From NCBI RefSeq assembly GCF_017875275.1, contig NZ_JAGGML010000001.1:1800501-1864500 (forward strand): a DNA stretch of 64,000 nt. The letters run 5' to 3'. A program made the translations under genes and the position numbers. Positions 24,449 to 31,801 of this stretch are shown in pieces. The notes beneath the pieces are model-generated. The model was not told where the DNA came from. It did not search any database and saw only the letters and a list, made by a program, of their open reading frames with translations. Position 1 is the stretch's first letter. Each line of letters starts with the position of its first letter. Origin of the DNA: Xanthobacter flavus (GTDB lineage: Bacteria; Pseudomonadota; Alphaproteobacteria; Rhizobiales; Xanthobacteraceae).

Positions 24449-27087
24449 CCGATGAAGACGAGGCCGCCCGGATTGGGCAGGCCATCGGCGAAGTCGGAGA
24501 CGATGCCCACCTCGCCCTTCAGCTGCACTTTCTTGATGAGCCGTCCGCGCGTCTGCGACGTGTAGAGATCGCCCTTGAGGTCGAAGGCGAGGCCGAACGG
24601 CATGGTCAGCTCCGCCCCGCGCAGGATGAGCGGGATGGGCGCGCCGAGGGGGTCGAAGCGCTTCACGCCATTGTCCAGCTGGTCCGCCACATAGAGGCGG
24701 TAGGAGGTGTCGTAGGCCATCTGGCGCGGATTGCGGAAGCCGGTGAGCCAGTGGAGGTTGATGATCTCGCCCGTGGTGGCGTTGATCCGCGCCACCGAGG
24801 TGCCGCCCCAGCTCACCAGCAGCGCGCCATCCGGCGTGACGATGACGCCGATGGGCGACACGAGCCCGGCCTCCGGCGGCACCAGCACGCGGCTCTTCCC
24901 GTCCGGCGATATGACGGAGACGAAGCCCTTCTCCACCCAGTTGGCCACATAGAGATTGCCCTGCCGGTCGGCGGCGATGCCCATGGGCTGGGAGAAGCCC
25001 TCCGCGAACAGGGAGACCTCGCCCTTGGGCGTCACCCGCCGCACATAGCCGGCATTCATGCAGGAGACGTAGAGATTGCCGTCGAGGTTGCGCGTCATGC
25101 CCTCGGGCCGCTCCAGCGGGGCGGAGAGGGCCATCACCGTCACGGCGCCCTCGGCATCCACGAGGCGCAGGCTGTTGTCGTCGGAATTGGCGGTCACCAG
25201 AGGGAAGGTCGCCGCCTGCGGATAGAGCGTGTTGGCGCCATAGCTCACGTCCGGCTCGCGGGAAAAGCCCACCAGCGTCTCCACCTTCATGCGGCCGGGA
25301 AAGGCGCCGTCGCGCGGGCCGGGACGGTCGGCGACGATGCCGAGGCGGAACCAGTCCTGCGCCATGGCGGCGAGCACCGGCGGGCGGGTCGGCGCGCTGA
25401 TGAAGCGCTCCCAGTCGCGGCGGCGGGCGAAGGCGGCGCGGCGCTCCTCGATGGCGCGGGCGGTGTCCATCACCACCTTGTAGTCGGCTTCCGACAGCAC
25501 CGTGTTTGGCACCCGCGCCGGCCAGAAGGCGGGCAGCACGGGCGAGATGGAGGACTGGTAGCCCGAGCGGCAGCTCGCCCAGTCCGCCTGCCACGGCAGG
25601 CCGAGCCACTGGGTGATGCCGCCGGGGCCGAGGCGGGAGAGCGGGCCGGATTTCGACAGTGCTTCCGGCGAGGTCAATTCGGGGCCGTAGTCGGTGAGGT
25701 CCACCGCCCGCGCGGTGGAAGCGAGGCGCATGTCGGCGGTCCAGATCCACGGCACGCGCGCGATCCACGGGAATTCCTGCCCCGGATGGAACGGCCCGCC
25801 GACGCACGCCTCCAGCGAAGCCCGGTCCAGCGCCGCCGGCCGGCCCGCGACGGCGATCTCCTCCAGCCGCGCCGTGCGCGACGGACGGCCGGGCGTGAAG
25901 CGGCCGGCCGCCCAGTTGCGCAGATGGGCATATTGCAGCGGCGTCAGCGTCATCCACTGGCGCGGCTCGATGGCGTCGGGCGGCATCACCAGATGGTCGC
26001 CGTAGAGCTGCGGCTCGAGGTCCGGCCGCACATCCCCGGAGGCGGGATCGCGGAACAGGGCGAAGATCTCGGCGCGGAAGGCCGCATTGGCCGGTGCCGT
26101 ATCGGCAAGGCGGGCGCGGAAGGCGGGGCTGGCGAAATCCTTCGCCGACCCGAACCCGAATTTCGCGAAGAAGCCGGCGTTCACCCATTGCAGATCGGAG
26201 AGGCGGGCGAAGACCGGCCAGACGTGGTCCTCGAACACCGTCGGCGGCGCCTTGCGCTTGCCGGCTGCGACCAGCGTCGCCTCCACCACGTCGTGCAGCG
26301 TGACAAGGCTGGTGGCGATGGCCGGCGCATAGTTTGGGCCGACGCTGATGAGCCACGCGGGATCGGCGCGGAACTCCCGCCCGCCCATGCGCACCACCGC
26401 ATCCACCGGCCCGTCCCCGGTGTCGTCGGCCCAGCCGTCATTGTCGGCATAGCCGCTCATGGGCGGGGCGTCCGGCGCGGGATGGCAGCGGCCGGACGCG
26501 GGCATCACCACGAGGCGGCCGTCCGTGTCGGTCATGACCTCGCCGAGCGTCACCTTCTGCCCCTGGAAGGTGCCGCCATCGAGCCGTTGGGGCGCGGCGC
26601 CCGGCCCTGAGACGGTGCGTGGACCAGGCACGATGGCGAGGCTGGCGCGGTCCGCCACCTTGGCGTTGCGGCGGCCGGCGGCGGGCGCGCCGGGCAGGTC
26701 GAAGGGAATGTCGATGCCGTACCAGAGCGCCTTGGTGTTTGCGACGGTCAGCGTCCAGGACACCTCCGCCTCGCGCGCCGTCACCTCGCCCAGCACGCGC
26801 CCCTGCGCGTCATAGGCGAAGAGGCGGAAGCGGGCGGCCTGCCGGGCCATGGCGCCGGCCTCATCCTTGAACGGGCCGGCGGGCACGCCGCCGGGCACCT
26901 CGGGGCCGAAATAGAAAGCGTCCTTGCTGTTGCCGACCCGCGCCACGCCGATGGCGGGATGGATGGCGACGCGCGCCACCCGCTTCGGATCGATCCCGGC
27001 CGTCGCGGCCGAGGCCTGTGAAACCCCGGCCAAGCCGGCGGATAGCGCCGCAACGAACGCACGACGCGACAGCACCCCGTCCCCCAT
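24445..27087 (-). CDS. LodA/GoxA-like quinoprotein amino acid oxidase with C-terminal beta-propeller
   Basis: The 880-residue protein begins with a twin-arginine signal (SRRAFVAAL, cleavage near ASA), so it should be exported folded. Residues 38-60 (VAIHPAIGVARVGNSKDAFYFGPE) are the hallmark N-terminus of LodA-like oxidases, which oxidise amino acids and release H2O2 and ammonia using cysteine tryptophylquinone (CTQ). Cys506 in WASCRSGY and Trp522 in FWPARVPN or Trp559 are candidate cofactor residues; I cannot align them securely with LodA Cys516/Trp581. From about residue 620 there are NHL-type repeats (GNLYVSCMNAGYVRRVTPKGE, GNLYVANWVEKGF), a propeller that I do not know from LodA. GGGAGGGGACC precedes the ATG. 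Confidence 0.8.
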   Translation of the reverse strand: MGDGVLSRRAFVAALSAGLAGVSQASAATAGIDPKRVARVAIHPAIGVARVGNSKDAFYFGPEVPGGVPAGPFKDEAGAMARQAARFRLFAYDAQGRVLGEVTAREAEVSWTLTVANTKALWYGIDIPFDLPGAPAAGRRNAKVADRASLAIVPGPRTVSGPGAAPQRLDGGTFQGQKVTLGEVMTDTDGRLVVMPASGRCHPAPDAPPMSGYADNDGWADDTGDGPVDAVVRMGGREFRADPAWLISVGPNYAPAIATSLVTLHDVVEATLVAAGKRKAPPTVFEDHVWPVFARLSDLQWVNAGFFAKFGFGSAKDFASPAFRARLADTAPANAAFRAEIFALFRDPASGDVRPDLEPQLYGDHLVMPPDAIEPRQWMTLTPLQYAHLRNWAAGRFTPGRPSRTARLEEIAVAGRPAALDRASLEACVGGPFHPGQEFPWIARVPWIWTADMRLASTARAVDLTDYGPELTSPEALSKSGPLSRLGPGGITQWLGLPWQADWASCRSGYQSSISPVLPAFWPARVPNTVLSEADYKVVMDTARAIEERRAAFARRRDWERFISAPTRPPVLAAMAQDWFRLGIVADRPGPRDGAFPGRMKVETLVGFSREPDVSYGANTLYPQAATFPLVTANSDDNSLRLVDAEGAVTVMALSAPLERPEGMTRNLDGNLYVSCMNAGYVRRVTPKGEVSLFAEGFSQPMGIAADRQGNLYVANWVEKGFVSVISPDGKSRVLVPPEAGLVSPIGVIVTPDGALLVSWGGTSVARINATTGEIINLHWLTGFRNPRQMAYDTSYRLYVADQLDNGVKRFDPLGAPIPLILRGAELTMPFGLAFDLKGDLYTSQTRGRLIKKVQLKGEVGIVSDFADGLPNPGGLVFIG

Positions 27088-27191
27088 GGTCCCCTCCCGC
27101 TCGCGAGCGGCGCGAGACTATGCGGGCCGGGGCAACGGCGTCCAGAGCTTGGCGGCAGGTGGATTGGCGGTAGGCAATGACGGTAGGCGGA

Positions 27192-27797
27192 TCAGCCGAA
27201 CACGTCACCGACATAGGAGGCGACCCGATTGAAGGCGGCTTCCGCGCCGCGGGCGGCCCGCGCCTCCTCCTCGGCCGAGAGGGGCACGGCATCGAGCGCG
27301 GCGACGAAGGTCTTCCAGTGGAGCCCCCGCCCCTCCGGCGCGGCGGCCAGGTGCCGGGCGCCGAAGCGCTCGTCGAGGCCGAGGCCGGCGGCGGCCTTCA
27401 GCAGGAAGGCGGCGCCGAGGTTCGAGCCCTCCGCCACATAGAGCCAGCCCAGCGCCTCAGGCAGAGGCGTCGCCGCTCCCAGCGCGGGCGCCTCGGTCGG
27501 CGCGGGCACGGGGAGGCCGAGATCGGCCAGATCGTCGGCGATGTCGGAGAGGCGGCGGCGGCCGGGAAGGTCGGGCAGCAGCGCGCCGAGGGCGGGGCTG
27601 TCATAGAGCGCGGCGATGTCGCGATGAAACAGATACTGCACCGCGAGGAAGCACCCGTAGCGCTCGCGGCTCTCGAACGGCCGGCCGGCCATGATGGCAC
27701 CGTCCAGCCGCTCATGGGCGGCATGGGTCAGGGCCTTGAGCGCCGATGCGCGGGTTTCGGCGCGGGGCGCGGGGCGGTCGAGTTCGGCGGTGGTCAT
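27192..27797 (-). CDS. Biliverdin-producing heme oxygenase family protein
   Basis: The 201-residue all-helical protein has the bacterial heme oxygenase layout. An early His in LTHAAHERLD is the likely proximal ligand, FLAVQYLFHRDIAALY follows, and ALGWLYVAEGSNLGAAFLLKA near residue 115 is the distal-helix Gly-rich motif. These enzymes open haem to biliverdin, CO and iron, for iron use or to make a phytochrome chromophore. No phytochrome or haem-uptake gene is in the window. It lies 104 bases upstream of the LodA-like gene on the same strand, so cotranscription is possible. GAGGCCCGT precedes the ATG. Confidence 0.82.
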   Translation of the reverse strand: MTTAELDRPAPRAETRASALKALTHAAHERLDGAIMAGRPFESRERYGCFLAVQYLFHRDIAALYDSPALGALLPDLPGRRRLSDIADDLADLGLPVPAPTEAPALGAATPLPEALGWLYVAEGSNLGAAFLLKAAAGLGLDERFGARHLAAAPEGRGLHWKTFVAALDAVPLSAEEEARAARGAEAAFNRVASYVGDVFG

Positions 27798-27810
27798 ACG
27801 GGCCTCAATA

Positions 27811-27831
27811 TTTGAACTATTATCGATCAAA
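27811..27831. promoter_or_regulatory. Inverted repeat TTTGA-N11-TCAAA upstream of the heme oxygenase gene
   Basis: A 21-base AT-rich imperfect dyad in the otherwise GC-rich promoter region of the heme oxygenase, 14 bases before its start. It could be an operator, for example for an iron or haem regulator, but matches no Fur, Irr or RirA consensus that I can name. Confidence 0.3.
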
Positions 27832-28193
27832 ACAGATGATCCGGCAGAACAGGGGCATTCGTCCAATATCTAGGCGGAGACGCGGCGCACCGCAAGACGA
27901 AGCGGTGGCCTCTGCGCGCGCAGGGGCAAGTCATTGCCGGCGTCGCACCATGGCGAAATCAGCGGGAACCGCATCATTACATCAACGTCCCGACGCCGCC
28001 AGCTTTGCCCTGCCGCGACCATCAGGGGGCATCGCAAGCTTTGCTGGAAAAATTCCAATCGAGGCCCGGAACGTTCGCACCCCTGTGGCGATAGGGGTGG
28101 ACGGGCCGGCTGCGGCCCGGTCGAGTTCGCCGCAGCCTTGATGTAGGCTCGTCGTCGAGGCCGGCGCGCCGTCCGGCCGGAGGAGGAACGATC
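27832..28193. other. Intergenic region between divergent heme oxygenase and sodC
   Basis: About 360 bases separate the two divergent genes. I see the sodC ribosome site (GGAGGAGGAACG at its end) and a short GC palindrome around 28100 (GGGCCGG-CTG-CGGCCC type), but no gene, repeat family member or recognised promoter. The long minus-strand frame across it is the shadow of sodC. Confidence 0.5.
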
Positions 28194-28784
28194 ATGCGTC
28201 CGTTCACCAGTGCCCGCCGCCCCGCCCGGACACCGCGCTCTCTTGCCCTTCTCGCAGCCCCGATTCTCGCCGGCGCGCTCGTCGCCACACCGGCCTTCGC
28301 ACAGGCCCCTGCCCCCGCCGCCGCGCCCGCCGCGAAGGTGGTGAAGGCCGACATCATCAACAACGAGGGCAAGACCATCGGCTCCGCCACCGCGACGGGC
28401 ACGGACCGCGTCACCATCGTGCGCGTGGCGCTGTCCGCCGGCGCGCTGCCCCCCGGCTGGCACGGCATCCACTTCCACCAGGTCGCGAACTGCTCCGACA
28501 CCGCGAAGTTCATGGACTCCAAGGGTCACGTGAACCATCACGACAAGGCCCACGGCCTGCTCAACCCTAACGGACCGGACCAGGGCGACCTGCCCAACAT
28601 CTTCGCCAACGCCGACGGCTCGGTGAATGCCGAGGTGTCGAGCACCACCGGCCTCACCGACAAGGACGGGCTGGGCCAGCCGGGCGGCTTCGCGCTGGTG
28701 ATCCACGCCAGTCCCGACGATTTCATCACCCAGCCCATCGGCGGCGCCGGCGCCCGCATCGCCTGCGCGGCGTTCAAGCCCTGA
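28194..28784 (+). CDS. sodC: Periplasmic Cu/Zn superoxide dismutase
   Basis: SodC destroys superoxide outside the cytoplasm. A Sec signal peptide (RSLALLAAPILAGALVATPAFAQA) covers residues 14-37. Copper and zinc ligands stand in HGIHFHQVANC and the zinc loop SKGHVNHHDKAHGL, followed by GDLPNIFANADG. The active-site Arg and disulfide Cys are in GARIACAAF at the C-terminus. The second GH-rich ligand usually read as HAG/HED appears as VIHASPDDF. At 196 residues it fits bacterial SodC. It is divergent from the heme oxygenase and LodA-like genes; an exported H2O2-forming oxidase next to an exported SOD may be a meaningful pairing. Confidence 0.93.
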   Translation: MRPFTSARRPARTPRSLALLAAPILAGALVATPAFAQAPAPAAAPAAKVVKADIINNEGKTIGSATATGTDRVTIVRVALSAGALPPGWHGIHFHQVANCSDTAKFMDSKGHVNHHDKAHGLLNPNGPDQGDLPNIFANADGSVNAEVSSTTGLTDKDGLGQPGGFALVIHASPDDFITQPIGGAGARIACAAFKP

Positions 28785-28806
28785 GGGGAGACAGATCGGC
28801 CATCCC

Positions 28807-28829
28807 CCCTCTCCCCTTGCGGGAGAGGG
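28807..28829. repeat. Extragenic palindrome, CCCTCTCCC family
   Basis: CCCTCTCCC-CTTGC-GGGAGAGGG followed by CCGGGGTGAGGGG, directly downstream of sodC. The G-rich tail is the same kind as that after the copy at 5356. Confidence 0.75.
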
Positions 28830-28846
28830 CCGGGGTGAGGGGTAAT

Positions 28847-29100
28847 GGAGACGCCGCGACCGTCGCCACGCAGATGAAGGCGACGCCGGTGGACGATTTC
28901 TTCTCCCACGGCAGGCGCATCCGCGAGGATGGCCGCATGGTCCACGATCTCTATCTGCTGCAGGTGAAGACGCCGGCCGAGCAGAAGTATCCGTAGGATT
29001 ATCGCAAGCTCATCCGCACCACTCCCGGCCACGAGGCGTTCCGTCCCCTCGCCGAGGGCGGCTGCCCGCTTTGCGCCAGCAGGCGGCGAAGTAGGCCTCT
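28847..29100 (+). pseudogene. Remnant of a branched-chain amino acid ABC binding protein (C-terminal end only)
   Basis: Translation from 28847 gives GDAATVATQMKATPVDDFF, then RRIREDGRMVHDLYLLQVKTP, an in-frame TAG at 28994-28996, then DYRKLIRTTPGHEAFRPLAEGGCPL. This is the conserved C-terminus of LivK/UrtA-like substrate-binding proteins (NGRIREDGRM-HDMYL-QVK-P ... PWDYYK). The stop replaces the Trp codon of PWDY (TGG to TAG). The first 80 percent of the gene is absent, replaced at its 5' side by the palindromic repeat. It is therefore a dead fragment, probably left by a rearrangement. Confidence 0.8.
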
Positions 29101-29157
29101 TAAAGCCCTTCCCGCCGCTCAGGAGCGGCGGGCGGCCTTCTGCCTTGCCCTCGCCGC

Positions 29158-30090
29158 TCAGCCGCGGCGCGGGAGCGGCCCCCCGCTCGCGAGATAGACG
29201 CCGATGGTGGCGGCGAAGATGCCCAGCCAGTCGCTGCCGGAGGGATACTCGCCGAGGATGGGGATGGCCATGAGCGCCGCCATCACCGGCACGCAGGCGC
29301 CGAAGGCCGCGCCCGCCGAGGCGCCCAGCAGCGCCACAGAGCGGGCGAACAGGAACAGCGAGATCACGGTGGCGAAGACGCCCTGATAGACCGCCTGGAA
29401 GATGACATCGCGCAGCGGCGCATCGAGCACGGTGAAGCCGTGCAGCAGTCCGTACAGCGGCAGATAGAACACCGCCGACCCCACCGACACCACCGCCACC
29501 GCGTGGAGCGCGCCGAGCCCGCTCCTGCGCAGCGCCACCGCATAGCAGGCCCACATGAAGGCGCCGGCCATGCACAGGAGGTGGCCGATGCCCGATCCCA
29601 GCCCGGTGGCCACCGCCCCCACCCCGGCGATCAGCGCCACGCTGGCGAGGATGAGCGCATAGCCGACCTTCCGCTGCATGCTGAACCGCTCGCGCAATGC
29701 CACGGCCGAGATCAGCGCCACGAAGAGGGGCATGACGCCGGGAATGAGCACGCCCGCCTCCCCCGCCGGCGTGGTGCGCAGGCCGAAGCCCGCCACCACC
29801 GCATACGGCGCGCCGGCCCCCGCGATCATCACGAGAAGCTGCCACGGCTTCGCCTTGTCGAGCCCCAGCCCGTGGCGCAGCAGCACCGGCAGCAGCACGA
29901 GGCCGGCGGTGGCGTAGCGCAGCATGGTGACGTCGAACACGCCGAGGGAAGAGGTGACGCCGAGCCGGGTGATGGACATCCACCCCGCCCAGATGGTGAC
30001 GCTCGCCAGCCCGAACAGCGCCCCCGCCACATAGCGCCCCGTAGGGATTGGCGCGGCCGCCCTGTGCGTGTCCGTCGTCTGTGAAGTCAT
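29158..30090 (-). CDS. DMT superfamily (EamA) transporter
   Basis: The 310-residue membrane protein has ten predicted helices arranged as two EamA repeats. The first opens with ALFGLASVTIWAGWMSITRLG and the second with LLCMAGAFMWACYAVALRRSG. EamA proteins export small metabolites or amino acids; the substrate is not readable. The ATG at 30090 begins MTSQTTDTHR and places the first helix at about residue 20; the reading frame continues far upstream only as a GC artefact. It is transcribed convergently toward the pseudogene and away from the PPDK-like gene, with which it shares strand and a 115-base gap. Confidence 0.88.
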   Translation of the reverse strand: MTSQTTDTHRAAAPIPTGRYVAGALFGLASVTIWAGWMSITRLGVTSSLGVFDVTMLRYATAGLVLLPVLLRHGLGLDKAKPWQLLVMIAGAGAPYAVVAGFGLRTTPAGEAGVLIPGVMPLFVALISAVALRERFSMQRKVGYALILASVALIAGVGAVATGLGSGIGHLLCMAGAFMWACYAVALRRSGLGALHAVAVVSVGSAVFYLPLYGLLHGFTVLDAPLRDVIFQAVYQGVFATVISLFLFARSVALLGASAGAAFGACVPVMAALMAIPILGEYPSGSDWLGIFAATIGVYLASGGPLPRRG

Positions 30091-30205
30091 GCTTGCCGCG
30101 TGCCCGCCTGCCGAAATCGGGCCACAGGCTACCGCGCGCGATCCATTCAACCTAATGAGAGTTTGAGCTGCAACCCATGAGGCATGCTGATGGATCGGCC
30201 GCCCG

Positions 30206-31801
30206 TCACGCCGGAGCAGGCGCGGCCACCCGCCAGCCGGCCACCGCCGCAAGCTCCGCCTGCGGCTCTTCCGACACCACCGCGCGCCGGCCCAGGAAGA
30301 CGCTGCCCGCCTCGCCGTCGAGGGACAGCCAATCCCCCTCCCCGAGCGTCTCGGCCCCGAGCCTGGCGCGACGCGACGCGCCATCGATGACGAGGGCAGA
30401 ACAGCCCACCACGCAGGCCCGGCCCAGTTGGCGCGCCACCACGGCGGCATGGGCGGTGCGCCCGCCCACGCTGGTGAGGATGCCGGCGGCCAGCGCCAAA
30501 GCGGCGATGTCGTCGGTCGCCACATCCGGCCGCAGCAGGATCACCGGATCGCCCGCCGCGGTGAGACGGCGCGCACCCTCCTCGTCGAACGCCACCCGGC
30601 CGCTCACCGTGCCGGGCGAGGCGGCGACGCCGTGCGCCACCGGCTCCGCATCGCCGGAAAAGCTTGTGGCGGCGACGGCGGAAAGATCCACGCCTTCGAG
30701 CAGCGCCAGCCCCTCGGCCGGGGTGATGGCGCCTTCCGCCACCATGTCCACCGCGATCTTGAGGGCGGCGCGCGGCGTGCGCTTGGCGGCGCGGGTCTGG
30801 AGGAAATAGAGGCGGCCCTCCTCGAAGGTGAATTCCACGTCCTGCACGTCGCGATAATGCCGCTCCAGCGCCGCGACGCCCTCGGCCAGCGCCGAGGCGA
30901 CATCGGGCAACACCGCGCCCAGCCGGTCGAGCCCCACCGGCTGGCGGCGGCCGGAAACCACATCCTCGCCCTGCGCATCGAACAGCAGGTCGGCATAGAG
31001 GCCCGGCACCCCGCTTGCCGGATTGCGCGAGAAGGCGACGCCGGAGCCCGAGCGCACGCCGGCATTGCCGTACACCATGGCCTGCACCGTCACCGCCGTG
31101 CCGGCCAAGTGCTCCAGATGGTTCAGCCGGCGATATTCGATCGCTTTCGGCGCCGCCCAGGAGCGGAACACCGCCTCCACCGCCTCGGCGAGCTGGTCAC
31201 GCGGGTCGGCGGGCACGGTCGAACCGTAGCCGTCGCGGGCGAGGTCGAGATAGCGCGCGGCGAGGCGCTCCAGCGCCTCCGGGTCCAGCCCCTGCTCGCT
31301 CAACGCCTGCTCGGCGGCGATGAGATCGCGCTGCACCTGTTCGAACGGCGCGCGCGGCAGGCCGGCCACCACCTCGCACCAGCCCTCGATGAAGCGGCGA
31401 TGGCAATCGAAGGCGAGGCGCGGGTTGCCGTGGAGGCGCATGAGGCCGCGCGCGGTCTCCGCGGTCATGCCCACGTCCAGCACGGTCTCCAGCATGCCCG
31501 GCATGGACTTTTCCGCACCGGAGCGCACCGAGACGAGGAGCGGGCGGCGTCGGTCGCCGAAGCGCCGGCCGGTGGCCGATTCGAGAAAGCCGAGCCCCTC
31601 CTCCAGCAGGCGCCGCAGGGCGCCTTCGCGACGGTCGCCGCAGAGCGCGGTGGAGAGCACGAAGGCGGGCGGCACGTCGAGCCCCAGCGCGTTCATGCGC
31701 CAGAGCTGGGCGGCCTTGGAGCCGAAGTCATGCGCGGTGAGGGGCGCCTTGGTGCCGCCGGGGCCGATGAAGGCGATGGGGTGCGGGGTGTCGTGTTTCA
31801 C
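30206..31801 (-). CDS. PPDK-like protein lacking the PEP/pyruvate-binding barrel
   Basis: The 531-residue protein matches the first two domains of pyruvate phosphate dikinase. The ATP-grasp part has FGSKAAQLWRMNALGLDVPPAF, LLVSVRSGAEKSMPGMLETV, AVTVQAMVYGNAG, SGVAFSRNP and VQDVEFTFEEGRLYFLQTR. The swivelling phosphohistidine domain has GGRTAHAAVVARQLGRACVVG with the phospho-acceptor His. Full PPDK is about 880 residues; the C-terminal TIM barrel that binds PEP and pyruvate is absent and no gene for it follows. The protein could autophosphorylate its His from ATP, but the acceptor is unknown. It starts four bases inside the end of the 652-residue gene (ATGA overlap), so the two are translationally coupled. 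Confidence 0.85.
   Translation of the reverse strand: MKHDTPHPIAFIGPGGTKAPLTAHDFGSKAAQLWRMNALGLDVPPAFVLSTALCGDRREGALRRLLEEGLGFLESATGRRFGDRRRPLLVSVRSGAEKSMPGMLETVLDVGMTAETARGLMRLHGNPRLAFDCHRRFIEGWCEVVAGLPRAPFEQVQRDLIAAEQALSEQGLDPEALERLAARYLDLARDGYGSTVPADPRDQLAEAVEAVFRSWAAPKAIEYRRLNHLEHLAGTAVTVQAMVYGNAGVRSGSGVAFSRNPASGVPGLYADLLFDAQGEDVVSGRRQPVGLDRLGAVLPDVASALAEGVAALERHYRDVQDVEFTFEEGRLYFLQTRAAKRTPRAALKIAVDMVAEGAITPAEGLALLEGVDLSAVAATSFSGDAEPVAHGVAASPGTVSGRVAFDEEGARRLTAAGDPVILLRPDVATDDIAALALAAGILTSVGGRTAHAAVVARQLGRACVVGCSALVIDGASRRARLGAETLGEGDWLSLDGEAGSVFLGRRAVVSEEPQAELAAVAGWRVAAPAPA

Noticed and set aside
23396-26356. 986-codon frame reading through from the LodA-like region into the LodB-like gene as one protein
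   Set aside because: Only the last 350 codons are protein-like. The first part is an out-of-frame reading of the LodA-like gene, which has its own good frame, start and stop. It is therefore not a LodA-LodB fusion.
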